A program made the translations under genes and the position numbers. Below, piece by piece: positions 1 to 9,780 of a stretch of 64,000 nt of DNA; the stretch's first letter is position 1; each line of letters opens with the position of its first letter. The stretch comes from Gammaproteobacteria bacterium LSUCC0112. GTDB taxonomy: Bacteria; Pseudomonadota; Gammaproteobacteria; Pseudomonadales; Pseudohongiellaceae. The notes under the pieces were generated by a model. The model was not told the DNA's origin. It was given only the letters and a program-made list of their open reading frames with translations, and did no database searches. Location: the NCBI GenBank assembly GCA_004535785.1, contig SPIB01000001.1:771141-835140 (forward strand), given 5' to 3'.

Positions 1-163
1 GATGTGTATTGATGACAACATCGCGGAATCCACTGCTGGCGAGCTTGATGATCTGCCATTCAATCAGGCGATGATTGCCAGCCCGCAACAAAGGCTTCGG
101 TATGGACGCTGTCAGTGGCAGCATGCGCTTGCCATGACCCGCTGCCAGAATCATGACTTTCAT
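1..163 (-). CDS. murU: MurNAc-1-phosphate uridylyltransferase, N-terminal part (cut by window edge)
   Basis: Only the first 54 codons lie in the window, read leftwards from the ATG at 163-161. The translation opens MKVMILAAGHGKRMLPLT, the nucleotide-binding loop of sugar-phosphate nucleotidyltransferases (AAGxGxRM), followed by SIPKPLL, the usual substrate-loop lysine region. In Pseudomonas-type bacteria MurU converts MurNAc-1-phosphate to UDP-MurNAc in a peptidoglycan recycling route that bypasses de novo synthesis. The start overlaps the stop of the kinase gene upstream as ATGA, so the two are translationally coupled. That pairing is what favours MurU over other nucleotidyltransferases such as GlmU or RfbA homologues. 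The C-terminus cannot be checked. Confidence 0.85.
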   Translation of the reverse strand, partial: MKVMILAAGHGKRMLPLTASIPKPLLRAGNHRLIEWQIIKLASSGFRDVVINTH

Positions 164-1374
164 GAGTGGTTGGTTTCAAACTGCGCAGCCATGTCTGACG
201 CCGACACCATAGGGCCGGACGCAGTGAGTACCGCATACATATCGATCATCGGGCCACGACGGAACCAATTGATAAATGGTTTCAGCTCGGGGTGCCGCTC
301 ACCCACTGTCACCACATAGTCCATCACCACTGGCAGATCCAGCAGGTAGCGCGGTTTGTTATCACGCAGTGCCAGTCGACAGAATATACCCAACACTTTG
401 ATGTGACGCTGAATGCCCATCAGATCGACGTCACGTTGAAAGGCGTCAAAGCTCAAACTGTCCGGCAAAATGTCGCGGGCGCGGGCTTCGAAATAATAGT
501 GACGCAACCAGCGGTTGACGTGTTCGGTGGGCCACACGATGTAACAGTCGCGCAGCAATGACACCAGATCGTAAGTTACGGGCCCGATCACCGCATCCTG
601 AAAATCGATAATGCCGGGCAGTTGATCTTCGGGGAGAGAACCATCTGCTTGCTGCCGCACCATCAGGTTGCGCGAATGATAATCGCGGTGCACACGCACT
701 TGTACCTGATTCAAGGCTGCCTGTTCGAGAAATGCCCACATCTGCGCAAGTAAGGTTTTTTCATTGGCATCCAGCGCCAGACCCAACATCTGTCCGCAGA
801 ACCACTCGTCAAACAGGCATAGCTCCGTGTGCAGGCGCGCCTGGTCGTAAGCGGGGAGTTGCGACTCACTGCGATCACTTTGCAGCATCAACAGCGCTTT
901 CATCGCCTGATTGTAAAGCTCATCAACACGCTCAATGTCACTCACGTCTTGGTCAGCATCCCCTAGCGCAGCCTGCAGACAGGGCAGATACAGCTGATCA
1001 CCAAAATCTTCCAACAGCATAAATCCCTGTTCAAAATCATGCGCAAGAATAGTGGGGGTCTTCAATCCAGCCGCACGAAACTCCTGGGCAGCCAGCACAA
1101 ATGCAGGGTTGTTTTCGCGCTCAGGCGGCGCATCCACCAATAACAAGCTATGAGTTAACCCTTCTAGCCCGACTGACGTTAATTCAAGCTGCGAGTGATA
1201 ACGAAAATAACGTCTGAAACTGGCATCGCCGCCCAACGCCACCGCGTGAATGGGACCGGGATCGCTGCCTGACTGGGATCGCAGTGCACCGCGGGCCCAG
1301 TCTTGAAGTTGCTGCTGGCGGATATCGTCAGGCCCGTTGGAATCCGGGCCCATGAATGGATCTTGCTGCGACAT
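160..1374 (-). CDS. amgK: Anomeric MurNAc/GlcNAc kinase (aminoglycoside phosphotransferase fold)
   Basis: 404 residues. It phosphorylates the anomeric carbon of MurNAc (and GlcNAc) in peptidoglycan recycling, feeding MurU. The APH-type kinase fold is visible: a nucleotide-binding region near ALGGDASFRRYFRY (about residues 47-60), the Brenner-type catalytic loop VHRDYHSRNLMV (HxDxxxxN) in the middle, and IIDFQDAVIGPVTYDLVSLL carrying the metal-binding aspartate. The ATG at 1374 is the first in the ORF; lptD is divergently transcribed 153 bp away. The stop overlaps the murU start by 4 bp. The length is slightly above the roughly 340-residue norm because of an N-terminal extension of about 30 polar residues, so a later start is possible. 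Confidence 0.87.
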   Translation of the reverse strand: MSQQDPFMGPDSNGPDDIRQQQLQDWARGALRSQSGSDPGPIHAVALGGDASFRRYFRYHSQLELTSVGLEGLTHSLLLVDAPPERENNPAFVLAAQEFRAAGLKTPTILAHDFEQGFMLLEDFGDQLYLPCLQAALGDADQDVSDIERVDELYNQAMKALLMLQSDRSESQLPAYDQARLHTELCLFDEWFCGQMLGLALDANEKTLLAQMWAFLEQAALNQVQVRVHRDYHSRNLMVRQQADGSLPEDQLPGIIDFQDAVIGPVTYDLVSLLRDCYIVWPTEHVNRWLRHYYFEARARDILPDSLSFDAFQRDVDLMGIQRHIKVLGIFCRLALRDNKPRYLLDLPVVMDYVVTVGERHPELKPFINWFRRGPMIDMYAVLTASGPMVSASDMAAQFETNHS

Positions 1375-1527
1375 TATTGAATCTGCTCCGCCATTGCTTT
1401 CTAATGAAAGGGTGATGAATTATCATGCCTGCGCTGACCGACATCGCCTTTGTCTCACAATTCCGGGCAACAGGCTGCAGCACCTGATGCACACCATTCT
1501 CCATTGCCGACTGGATCGCCCGCAACC

Positions 1528-4005
1528 ATGTCTGACAGAAAAATAAATACCAGCCTTTTGACAACAGGATGGATGCTGCCTGTGCTGGTGTTATCCGGGG
1601 TTCATGGCGGGGTGTCGGCACAGACAACAGACGGCATCATGCAAGATTGGGCAACGCGCGACAACATGACCGCGGAGCAAGCCGCCAGTGTGAATCCGGC
1701 CTGTTGTGGCATGTTTATCGAACCCGCCATCAGCGGTGAGAATGCCACACTTGATCCCGACAGTGCACCGACCGAAATTGAAACCTCTGCGCGTGTGAAC
1801 CAACCACAACCCAGCCAGCTGTATGTGGAAGGCGATGTCAGTGTGCGTCAGGGTTTTCGCACCTTGCTGGCCAGCGACGGCCTGCATCTGGATGAAGAAA
1901 CCAACATCCTGACCTTGCAGGGTGATGTGGTATTCCGTGAGCCCGGTTTTCTGGTCACTGGCGAAGGCGCTGTGCTGGATCAGAATGAGGGTGACAACAC
2001 CATCAACCAGGCCTCCTATGTGATCCATGACACGCAGATTCACGGCACAGCGGAGCGCCTGAGTTACAACAGCGACAGCGGCCTGATGACGATGGACAAT
2101 GGCGCATTCAGCCGCTGTGAACCCATGGATCCATTCTGGATGGTGCAGGCCAGCAGTCTGAGGCTCGACAATGCCAACGGTGTTGGCTACGCCCGCGAAT
2201 TGACCCTGCGTCTTCGCGATGTGCCTGTGTTTTATTACCCCTACACGCTGCAGTTTCCAATTGGTGACCAGCGTGTGTCCGGCATTCTGCCGCCCAGCAT
2301 CAGCAACAGCCGCGATAATGGTCTTGATATCGCGGTACCGTACTACTTCAATCTGGCACCGCATTACGATGCCACCTTGACACCGCGCCTGATGACCGAG
2401 CGTGGTGCGATGCTTAATGCGGAGTTCCGCTACCTGGCGGACTGGTCGATGAACACAGTCACCGCTGCGCTGCTGCCGGATGACAAAACCTATGATGCCA
2501 CCCGCGCCAGCCTCAGCAGTAACGCGACACCACAATCACGACGCTGGTTTGCCGGCTTCAGCCATGAAGGCCAGCCGTGGCAGAACTGGCGCACATTTGT
2601 GGATTTGAATGCGGTGAGCGATGCCAACTATTTCCGGGATCTGGGTACCCGCAACCTTGATCTGGAAAGCCGCACCCATTTAAACAAGGAAGCCGTGATG
2701 TCCTGGCAGGACGCCAGCTGGCACGCGGAAGCGCGCGTACAAAGTATTCAGCTACTGGATCCGTACCTCGCCTCAATCGACGTGAACAAACCCTTTGATC
2801 GATTGCCTGAAATCAAACTCAGTCGTCAAGGTGACAGCCTTGGGCCGCTGCGTTACGGTGTGGACGCCTCACACGTGCGCTTTGACCGCTCGCTGGATCG
2901 TTCCCTGTTAACGGCACAACAACTCAACAACGGCGCACTGGTCACCGGTTCCAGAATGAGTGCCGAACCGTGGTTGAGTCTGCCGGTGCGCGGCGCAGGC
3001 TACTTTTTTATTCCCGGTGCCCGTTATCGTTACGCCAGCTGGCAACTGGATCAACAGGCGGCCAATACCGCTGACAATCCCGAGCGCGGCGTCTCCGTGT
3101 TCAGCCTCGACAGCGGGTTGATTTTTGATCGCCCGGTGACCGTGGCTGGTTTGTCAGCAACCCAGACCCTTGAGCCCCGGCTTTATTACCTGTTCAGCGA
3201 GCAGAAAGATCAGCACCTGCTGCCAAATTTTGACAGCGCTCAACTGCACATGAACTTTAACCAGTTATTCCGTGACAACCGCTTCAGCGGCGGGGATCGG
3301 GTTGGTGACGCCAATCAGCTCAGCGCGGCGGTCACCAGTCGCCTGCTGACCGTTGATGGCCAGGAACGTGCCCGAATCAGTGTAGGCCAGATCTTCCACT
3401 TCAAAGATCGCAAGGTATCGCTCGACAGCCCGCTGCAGAAGTGGCTGATTTTGCAACCACTGGACACCGATCGCTCCGCGCTGATTATGGAGGCCAGTTA
3501 TCGCCCGCATGAGCGTTGGCAACTGATGACCGACTTGCAGTGGGATCAGGAAAACAACAACATCGACCAGGGCAGCATTGCCGTGCAAGTGCGCGGCGAA
3601 CAGGATCGCCTGTTTAATCTGGCGTTTCGATACCGCGAAAAAACCGACGTCTTCCTTGATGCACCGCCCTTGCTGGACCCGCGTATCAAACAAACCGATA
3701 TGTCCGCGGTCTGGCCACTGAATGAAAATTGGCGCATGCTGGGTCGTTGGAACTATGACCACAGCAACAGCAGGAACCTTGAAACCTTCGCAGGTGTCGA
3801 ATACAGTAACTGCTGCGCGACAGTGCGCCTGATCGCCCGCGACTGGGTCAACGACTACGAATTTAACGAACTGAACACCAGACAAAACCGGGGCATTTTT
3901 TTCCAGCTTTCCCTGCACGGCCTGGGCGACCTCGCCGGTGGCGGTCTCGACAGCCTGCTCAGCAACAGCATCCCCGGATTCAAGGAGCAAGACAGCAATG
4001 AGTAA
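1528..4005 (+). CDS. lptD: LPS-assembly outer-membrane protein LptD
   Basis: 826 residues from the ATG at 1528. That start gives a clean signal peptide (MSDRKINTSLLTTGWMLPVL... with cleavage after VSAQ), whereas an upstream in-frame ATG at 1450 would place 26 polar residues before it. The mature protein has an OstA/LptA-like periplasmic domain (LYVEGDVSVRQG to YNSDSGLMTMDNG) followed by a long C-terminal beta-barrel. Cysteines sit near the N-terminus (NPACCGM), in the OstA region (SRCEP) and as an adjacent pair near the C-terminus (SNCCAT), matching the two inter-domain disulfides LptD needs. It inserts LPS into the outer leaflet with LptE. It heads the run lptD-surA-pdxA-rsmA-apaG-apaH, and SurA is the chaperone that helps fold LptD. 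Confidence 0.95.
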   Translation: MSDRKINTSLLTTGWMLPVLVLSGVHGGVSAQTTDGIMQDWATRDNMTAEQAASVNPACCGMFIEPAISGENATLDPDSAPTEIETSARVNQPQPSQLYVEGDVSVRQGFRTLLASDGLHLDEETNILTLQGDVVFREPGFLVTGEGAVLDQNEGDNTINQASYVIHDTQIHGTAERLSYNSDSGLMTMDNGAFSRCEPMDPFWMVQASSLRLDNANGVGYARELTLRLRDVPVFYYPYTLQFPIGDQRVSGILPPSISNSRDNGLDIAVPYYFNLAPHYDATLTPRLMTERGAMLNAEFRYLADWSMNTVTAALLPDDKTYDATRASLSSNATPQSRRWFAGFSHEGQPWQNWRTFVDLNAVSDANYFRDLGTRNLDLESRTHLNKEAVMSWQDASWHAEARVQSIQLLDPYLASIDVNKPFDRLPEIKLSRQGDSLGPLRYGVDASHVRFDRSLDRSLLTAQQLNNGALVTGSRMSAEPWLSLPVRGAGYFFIPGARYRYASWQLDQQAANTADNPERGVSVFSLDSGLIFDRPVTVAGLSATQTLEPRLYYLFSEQKDQHLLPNFDSAQLHMNFNQLFRDNRFSGGDRVGDANQLSAAVTSRLLTVDGQERARISVGQIFHFKDRKVSLDSPLQKWLILQPLDTDRSALIMEASYRPHERWQLMTDLQWDQENNNIDQGSIAVQVRGEQDRLFNLAFRYREKTDVFLDAPPLLDPRIKQTDMSAVWPLNENWRMLGRWNYDHSNSRNLETFAGVEYSNCCATVRLIARDWVNDYEFNELNTRQNRGIFFQLSLHGLGDLAGGGLDSLLSNSIPGFKEQDSNE

Positions 4006-5329
4006 CAATTTCCGCCAGTTTCTGACGCAAGGCAAACACATTGGCCTCAGCAGTCTGGCTGCCATGTTGATGCTGGCCAGTGCCGCCAATGCCCAGCCGC
4101 AGTTGCTGGACAAGATTATTGCCGTGGTTGACGACGGTGTTGTGCTGCAAAGCGAATACGAAGAGCGCGTTGTTGAAGTGCAGGCGCGGGCCGCCCAGAT
4201 GAATATGGCGCTGCCACCACCGGATGCCTTGCGCGAACAGGTGATGGAAAGTCTGATCATTGAAAATCTTCAGCTGCAACTGGCTGAACGGGTTGGTATT
4301 CGTTTTGACGACGACACACTCAATCGCGTTATCGCTGACCTTGCCCAGTCCAGTAACATGAGTTTTGACCAGTACGTCAGCGCGTTGCAGGCACAAGGTG
4401 TGTACACGCAGACACGTGAGCGCATCCGCAAAGAGCTGGCGGTCAACGAAGTACAACGCGGCATGGTCAATCGTCGTATTACCATTACCGATCAGGAAAT
4501 AGACAATTACCTGAGCTCCGAAGCCGGCCGGATTGCCATGGCGCCGGATTATCTGGTTGACCAGATTCTTATTCCGGTGCCCGAATCAGACTCACCCGCC
4601 GTGCGCGAGGCAAAAGAGGCCTTCGCCCGTGACATGTACCAACGTCTGACCAATGGCGCTGACTTTGCACAAGTGCGCATGGAGTCACAACAGGCGGCCA
4701 TGGCCAATCCTCCTCGCGGTTTTCAGGTCAGTGGCGGCGAACTGGGCTGGCGTAAAGCCGATCAACTGCCCAGTTTGTTTGTCGACATTGTGCCAGCCAT
4801 GCGTGTGGGACAAATCAATGAGCCTATTCGCAGTGCCAATGGCTTCCACATCATCCGCTTGTCAGATGTGCGCGGCGACTCAAACCGTCTGGTCAAACAA
4901 ACGCAAGCCCGCCACATTCTGATTGCGCCGTCTGAAATTCGCACTGAAGATCAGGCGCGACGTCTGGCGGAGACAGTGCATCAGCGTATTACCGATGGAG
5001 AAGAGTTTGGCATTCTGGCGCGGCAATTTTCCGATGACACCATGTCTGTTGTGGCCGGTGGCGACCTCGGCTGGGTCAGTGATGGCGGCATGCCTCCTCA
5101 ATTTGAGGAACAGATCCGGGAGATGGAAGTGGGCCAGTTGAGCCCACCGTTCCGCACCAGCTTTGGCTGGCATGTTGCGGAAGTCACCGGACGTCGCGAA
5201 CAGGATCTGAGCCGGGAGTATCAACGCCAGCAGGCACAAAACGCACTGCGCCAGCGTAAATTTGATATCGAACTTGAGAACTGGATGCTGGAAATCAGGG
5301 ACGAAGCCTACGTCAAATACATCGACTGA
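3998..5329 (+). CDS. surA: Periplasmic peptidyl-prolyl isomerase and outer-membrane protein chaperone SurA
   Basis: 443 residues. The ATG at 3998 lies inside the last codons of lptD (8-bp overlap) and follows an AAGGAG box at 3982-3987. A signal peptide (MSNNFRQFLTQGKHIGL... ending AANAQ) precedes the SurA_N chaperone domain (LLDKIIAVVDDGVVLQSEYEERV). Two parvulin domains follow. The first begins near VDQILIPVPE; the second near QARHILIAPSEIRTEDQAR and has the typical FGILARQFSDDTMSVVAGGDLGWVSDG-type sequence. The architecture and length match the family. Its job is to escort outer-membrane proteins, including LptD encoded just upstream. pdxA follows at once in the same reading frame behind a single TGA. 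Confidence 0.95.
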   Translation: MSNNFRQFLTQGKHIGLSSLAAMLMLASAANAQPQLLDKIIAVVDDGVVLQSEYEERVVEVQARAAQMNMALPPPDALREQVMESLIIENLQLQLAERVGIRFDDDTLNRVIADLAQSSNMSFDQYVSALQAQGVYTQTRERIRKELAVNEVQRGMVNRRITITDQEIDNYLSSEAGRIAMAPDYLVDQILIPVPESDSPAVREAKEAFARDMYQRLTNGADFAQVRMESQQAAMANPPRGFQVSGGELGWRKADQLPSLFVDIVPAMRVGQINEPIRSANGFHIIRLSDVRGDSNRLVKQTQARHILIAPSEIRTEDQARRLAETVHQRITDGEEFGILARQFSDDTMSVVAGGDLGWVSDGGMPPQFEEQIREMEVGQLSPPFRTSFGWHVAEVTGRREQDLSREYQRQQAQNALRQRKFDIELENWMLEIRDEAYVKYID

Positions 5330-5344
5330 TTGTTGAGCACGCCC

Positions 5345-6367
5345 ATGCTACTGGCTGTTACACCCGGCGAACCCGCCGGCATAGGTCCGGAACTGCTGAT
5401 TCAATTGATTCAGCAGCCGTCACGCTTGCCAGCTGATTGCACACTCATTGCGGTCGCCGACCCCGCACTGTTACAAGCCCGCGCCGAGTTGCTGGGACTG
5501 CCATTAATCCTGACCGAGTGGCAGCCCGGAATGATCTCAACCGTTCAGGGTGCCGGAGAGCTGTTTGTGCTGCCGGTTGCACTCAACGAGCCCTGTGAAG
5601 CCGGCGCATTAAATGTCGCCAACGCTGCCTATGTGCTGGACACCTTGCGCATCGCTTGTCAGTTATGCCAGGACAAACACGTCGACGCCATGGTCACCGC
5701 GCCGGTACACAAAGGCATCATCAATGACGCCGGCATCGCATTTTCCGGCCATACAGAATTTCTGGCGCAACAATGCGGTGTCGCGCAAACAGTGATGATG
5801 CTGGCGACAGAGGGACTGCGCGTGGCGCTGGCAACAACCCACTTGCCTCTTAAAGACGTTGCTGCTGCGATTACCGCACCGTTGTTAACCAGTGTCCTGA
5901 ATATTCTGAACAATGACCTGCGCAGCAAGTTTGGTTTGCAAAACCCCTATATTCTGGTCTGCGGACTCAATCCTCACGCCGGCGAAGGTGGCCACCTGGG
6001 CCGCGAGGAAATAGACATTATTACCCCGGTACTGGATGACCTGCGCGACCAGGGTCTGCACTTGCAAGGCCCCTTACCCGCAGACACCTTGTTCACCGAC
6101 AAATACCTGCGCAATGCCGACGCCGTGCTGGCCATGTACCACGATCAGGGTTTGCCGGTACTCAAATACAAAGGTTTCGGGCGCGCCAGTAATATCACCC
6201 TCGGCTTGCCGATTATCCGCACATCCGTCGATCACGGCACTGCGCTCGATCTTGCCGGGACTGGCAACGCTGACACCGGCAGTCTGCTGACCGCCATCGA
6301 CACCGCCTGCCAGATGATTCAGGCGCAACTGCTGGCAGCCAGTCAGTTGTCACGGAGTGGCTCGTGA
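5345..6367 (+). CDS. pdxA: 4-hydroxythreonine-4-phosphate dehydrogenase
   Basis: 340 residues from the ATG at 5345. It oxidises 4-phosphohydroxy-L-threonine in DXP-dependent pyridoxal phosphate synthesis. Diagnostic stretches are [14 protein letters not shown] at the N-terminus, VTAPVHKG and FSGHTEFLA in the middle, [12 protein letters not shown] (metal/substrate histidine), and [12 protein letters not shown] with [10 protein letters not shown] near the end. Two TTG codons at 5330 and 5333 could also start it. The ATG fits the family N-terminus best, because the family usually has only a few residues before xxTPGEP. The stop overlaps the rsmA start as GTGA. The lptD-surA-pdxA-rsmA order is the standard enterobacterial and pseudomonad arrangement. 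Confidence 0.95.
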   Translation: MLLAVTPGEPAGIGPELLIQLIQQPSRLPADCTLIAVADPALLQARAELLGLPLILTEWQPGMISTVQGAGELFVLPVALNEPCEAGALNVANAAYVLDTLRIACQLCQDKHVDAMVTAPVHKGIINDAGIAFSGHTEFLAQQCGVAQTVMMLATEGLRVALATTHLPLKDVAAAITAPLLTSVLNILNNDLRSKFGLQNPYILVCGLNPHAGEGGHLGREEIDIITPVLDDLRDQGLHLQGPLPADTLFTDKYLRNADAVLAMYHDQGLPVLKYKGFGRASNITLGLPIIRTSVDHGTALDLAGTGNADTGSLLTAIDTACQMIQAQLLAASQLSRSGS

Positions 6368-7212
6368 CTCAGTACAACAGCCAGTACAACAGCCAACACC
6401 CGATTACCCAACCTGATCATCAGGCACGCAAACGCTTTGGTCAGAACTTTTTGCATGACGCGCATGTGATCCGAAAAATTGTACAAGCCATCGCACCACA
6501 ACCTGACCAGCACCTGCTGGAAATTGGTCCGGGGCAAGGCGCACTGACCATTCCTCTGATCAACAGCGGTGCAACACTGGATGTAGTCGAACTCGACCGC
6601 GATCTGGCAGGCTGGTTGCAAAATCACTTTGCTGACTGCGAGCGCTTTACGCTTCATCTGGGCGATGTGCTGAAATTCGACCCGCACACACTGACACAAA
6701 CACCACGCAGTCTCCGGGTAATCGGCAACCTGCCTTACAACATATCCACGCCCTGCCTGTTCCATTTACTGGAGTCAGAGTCATTGATTGATGACATGAC
6801 GTTTATGTTGCAGAAAGAGGTGGTGCAACGCTTGGCCGCCACCCCGGACGATGATGAATATGGCCGCCTTAGTGTCATGGTGCAATACTTCTGCACCGTG
6901 GAGCATCTGTTTGATGTGCCACCCGGCGCGTTTAAACCTGCCCCCAAAGTCACGTCGGCCATTGTACGATTGACGCCACATCGGCAATATAAGGAACAGG
7001 CTACCGATACCGCGCTGTTGAGAGATCTGGTGAGGACTGCCTTTTCACAACGACGTAAAACCTTGAGAAACTGCATCAAGCCGTTAATCGTTGACCTTAA
7101 CCCGGAAGATTTGCCGGTGGATCTGTCCTTGCGACCTGAAAATCTGGGCGTTGCAGACTATGTCAGGCTCAGCAATACAATCAGCAGCCTGCGAGCAGCC
7201 TTATCGCAGTAA
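6364..7212 (+). CDS. rsmA: 16S rRNA dimethyladenosine transferase RsmA/KsgA
   Basis: 282 residues from a GTG that overlaps the pdxA stop. It dimethylates the two adjacent adenines in the terminal helix of 16S rRNA, a late check on 30S assembly. The sequence shows [11 protein letters not shown] (family N-terminal signature), the SAM-binding motif [12 protein letters not shown], the acidic end of strand 2 (VVELDRDL), and the catalytic NLPYNIS. The C-terminal domain carries [14 protein letters not shown] and [13 protein letters not shown]. The first 20 residues are a Gln/Asn-rich lead containing the repeated triplet QYNS, so the true start could be somewhat later. Confidence 0.96.
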   Translation: MTQYNSQYNSQHPITQPDHQARKRFGQNFLHDAHVIRKIVQAIAPQPDQHLLEIGPGQGALTIPLINSGATLDVVELDRDLAGWLQNHFADCERFTLHLGDVLKFDPHTLTQTPRSLRVIGNLPYNISTPCLFHLLESESLIDDMTFMLQKEVVQRLAATPDDDEYGRLSVMVQYFCTVEHLFDVPPGAFKPAPKVTSAIVRLTPHRQYKEQATDTALLRDLVRTAFSQRRKTLRNCIKPLIVDLNPEDLPVDLSLRPENLGVADYVRLSNTISSLRAALSQ

Positions 7213-7269
7213 ACTTCCCGGTCTTTTTGAAAGAGACAAATGCCAGACGCAGTTCAGGAGTGTTGATAG

Positions 7270-7659
7270 ATGCCGGAATCCAGACAAGATGCTTCCGCGA
7301 TAGAAATATCAGTGCAGACGCAGTATTTGCAAGATCAGTCTGATCCTGCCAACCAACGGTATGCATTTTCTTATACCATTGGCATCGAAAATCTTGGCAA
7401 AGAGTCAGTCAAGTTGTTGTCACGGCACTGGCTTATAACCGATGACAACAATAAAGTTGAGGAGGTGCGTGGCCCGGGCGTTGTGGGGCTGCAACCGATG
7501 ATTCATCCCGGCCAAAAATTTGTTTATAGCAGTGGTGCTGTGTTAACAACACAATTTGGTACCATGCAAGGCAGTTATGAAATGCTTAAACCCGATGGCA
7601 GCCGCTTTGACGTCCCGATACCGGCGTTTTTGCTGTCCCGACCACACTCGGTGCACTGA
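7270..7659 (+). CDS. apaG: ApaG domain protein
   Basis: 129 residues, the normal family length. An AGGAG box at 7256-7260 lies 9 bases before the ATG. The ApaG beta-sandwich is recognisable: AFSYTIGIENLGKESVKLLSRHW, the loop VRGPGVVGLQPMIHPG, then YSSGAVLTTQFGTMQGSYEM and FDVPIPAFLL. The molecular role is uncertain; the fold is fibronectin III-like and the gene is nearly always beside apaH. It lies 57 bp after rsmA and 14 bp before apaH, in the expected operon position. Confidence 0.95.
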   Translation: MPESRQDASAIEISVQTQYLQDQSDPANQRYAFSYTIGIENLGKESVKLLSRHWLITDDNNKVEEVRGPGVVGLQPMIHPGQKFVYSSGAVLTTQFGTMQGSYEMLKPDGSRFDVPIPAFLLSRPHSVH

Positions 7660-7673
7660 CGCCCGGACGTTTG

Positions 7674-8498
7674 ATGGCTACATACGTAATTGGTGACATT
7701 CAGGGGTGCTACAAACCCCTAAGACGCTTGTTGAAGTCGGTCAATTTTCAGACGGACGTTGACGTGCTGTGGTGTGTGGGAGACCTGATCAACCGCGGCC
7801 CAAAATCGCTCGACACCCTGCGCTACCTTCGCGACCTCGGCAACGCCGCCACCATGGTGTTGGGCAATCATGACCTGCACTTTCTGGCGCTGTATCACGG
7901 TTGTACCCCCGACTTTGCCAGCAATCGACACACGCTGGAAAAATTGCTCGCCGCCCCCGATTGCGGCGAACTGGCCAACTGGCTGCGGCACAAACCAATG
8001 GCTCACTATGACTGCATCGCCACTGAAGAACGGGGAGTGCAGTTTTACCTGATGGTACATGCGGGTGTGGCGCCACAGTGGACGCTTCGCCGCACCATGG
8101 AACTCGCCGCTGAAGTTGAACTGGCGTTGCAAGGGACCGAATTTCTCGATTTCCTGCGGTCCATGTATGGCGACGCGCCCGCACAGTGGAACAATAACCT
8201 CAGCGGCTCTGACCGATTACGCGTGATTACCAACTATCTGACTCGCCTGCGATTCTGTAATGACAAAGGCATCATGGAAATGCAGATCAAAGAGGCGGCC
8301 AACAAAGCCCCCGAGGGTTTCAGTCCCTGGTTCAACTTTGAACGCATCACGCCCACCACCAATATCCTGTTCGGACACTGGGCCGCTCTGGAAGGTGTCA
8401 CTGGCCGACCGCATGTGTATGCACTGGATACTGGTTGTGTGTGGGGCCGCGAGCTGACCATGATGCGGCTGGAAGACCACAAACTGTTCAGCGTCTGA
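7674..8498 (+). CDS. apaH: Symmetrical bis(5'-nucleosyl)-tetraphosphatase
   Basis: 274 residues. It hydrolyses Ap4A symmetrically to two ADP. The metallophosphatase motifs are intact: GDIQGCY (D-x-H replaced by D-x-Q, as usual in ApaH), GDLINRGP, GNHDLHFLA and, near the end, FGHWAALEG with ALDTGCVWG. The start chosen is the ATG at 7674; a TTG directly before it is in frame. It is the last gene of the lptD-to-apaH run, with cca starting 15 bp later, so transcription may continue. Confidence 0.96.
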   Translation: MATYVIGDIQGCYKPLRRLLKSVNFQTDVDVLWCVGDLINRGPKSLDTLRYLRDLGNAATMVLGNHDLHFLALYHGCTPDFASNRHTLEKLLAAPDCGELANWLRHKPMAHYDCIATEERGVQFYLMVHAGVAPQWTLRRTMELAAEVELALQGTEFLDFLRSMYGDAPAQWNNNLSGSDRLRVITNYLTRLRFCNDKGIMEMQIKEAANKAPEGFSPWFNFERITPTTNILFGHWAALEGVTGRPHVYALDTGCVWGRELTMMRLEDHKLFSV

Positions 8499-8513
8499 TA
8501 AACTCGGCGCACC

Positions 8514-9770
8514 ATGAAAATTTACCTTGTTGGCGGCGCTGTCCGTGACTCCCTGTTAAACCTGCCCGGTTCCGATCGCGACTGGGTGGTGGTTGGTGCC
8601 ACCATCGAAGAGATGTTGGCACTCGGCTACAAACCGGTTGGCAAAGATTTCCCGGTATTCCTGCATCCAAAAACCGGCGAAGAGTATGCGCTGGCCCGCA
8701 CTGAACGAAAATCCGGCAAAGGTTATAAAGGTTTTACCGTCTATGCCGCGCCCGACGTTACGCTGGAAGAAGATCTGCAGCGGCGCGACCTCACCATCAA
8801 TGCCATCGCCATGGATGATCAGCAGCAGCTGGTTGATCCCTGGGGAGGGCAACGCGATCTTGAACTGAAACGCTTGCGCCACGTATCCCCGGCCTTCAGT
8901 GAGGACCCACTGCGGGTGCTGCGCGTGGCGCGCTTTGCGGCACGTTTTGCGGCGCAGGGTTTTGTTGTTGCGCCGGAAACTCAGCAACTGATGTGCACCA
9001 TGGTCGATGAGGGTGAACTCGAACATCTGATTGCCGAACGCGTGTGGCGTGAAATGGAGTCGGCGCTGAGTGAATCCCATGCCCGGGTATTTATTGAAGT
9101 GCTGCGATCGTGTGGCGCATTGCGTGTTTTGCTCCCCGAACTGGATCGCTTGTTCGGGGTGCCTCAGCCCCCCCAATGGCATCCGGAAATTGATACGGGT
9201 GTTCACACCCTGATGGTGCTTGATCAGGCCTGCCACTTGTCGAACCACAACACTGTGCGCTTTGCCGCGTTGATGCACGATCTGGGCAAAGGCACCACAC
9301 CGGTTGCGGAATGGCCGCGCCATATTGGGCATGAGACACGTGGCGCCAACATTATCAACTCGGTGTGCAAGCGCTTGCGGGTACCCAGTGCGTATACCGA
9401 ACTGGCGTCGCTGGTCAGTCGCTTTCATACGCATTGTCATCAGGCGCTGGCATTGCGCCCCGATACCTTGTTAAAACTGTTTGAATCACTGGATGCGTTT
9501 CGCCGCGCCGATCGGTTTGAACAGTTTTTGCTGGTATGTGAAGCCGATGCGCGCGGACGTCTGGGGTTGGAGGAAGAACCCTATCCGCAGGCTGACTATC
9601 TCCGACAGGCATTTAGCGTTGTTGCGGAGCTGAGTGTGCCGGATTTGTTACGCGAACACCCGGTGCCAACCGGCCCGCAAGCCGGCGAGGCAATTCGTGG
9701 ACTGTTGCAGGCCAGACGCCTGCAACTGTTGCGCGACTTTGTTGAGCAGCAGCGCAGTGCGCACCAATGA
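8514..9770 (+). CDS. cca: CCA-adding tRNA nucleotidyltransferase (multifunctional, with HD domain)
   Basis: 418 residues. It adds or repairs the 3' CCA of tRNAs. The N-terminal class II nucleotidyltransferase head is clear: [12 protein letters not shown], the catalytic acids in [21 protein letters not shown] and [17 protein letters not shown]-terminal HD domain ([11 protein letters not shown]) makes it the gammaproteobacterial type with added phosphohydrolase and 2',3'-cyclic phosphodiesterase activities. It starts 15 bp after apaH. The next gene, a pteridine reductase, begins 10 bp after its stop. Confidence 0.95.
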   Translation: MKIYLVGGAVRDSLLNLPGSDRDWVVVGATIEEMLALGYKPVGKDFPVFLHPKTGEEYALARTERKSGKGYKGFTVYAAPDVTLEEDLQRRDLTINAIAMDDQQQLVDPWGGQRDLELKRLRHVSPAFSEDPLRVLRVARFAARFAAQGFVVAPETQQLMCTMVDEGELEHLIAERVWREMESALSESHARVFIEVLRSCGALRVLLPELDRLFGVPQPPQWHPEIDTGVHTLMVLDQACHLSNHNTVRFAALMHDLGKGTTPVAEWPRHIGHETRGANIINSVCKRLRVPSAYTELASLVSRFHTHCHQALALRPDTLLKLFESLDAFRRADRFEQFLLVCEADARGRLGLEEEPYPQADYLRQAFSVVAELSVPDLLREHPVPTGPQAGEAIRGLLQARRLQLLRDFVEQQRSAHQ

Positions 9771-9780
9771 GCAAGCGACC

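Noticed and set aside
1591-2535. 314-codon ORF on the minus strand opposite lptD
   Set aside because: It lies fully inside lptD, has no domain or ribosome-binding site, and reads as a composition shadow.
3265-4260. 331-codon ORF on the minus strand across lptD/surA
   Set aside because: No recognisable features and it conflicts with two certain genes.
8556-9440. 294-codon ORF opposite cca
   Set aside because: Shadow ORF; no domain and lies inside cca.
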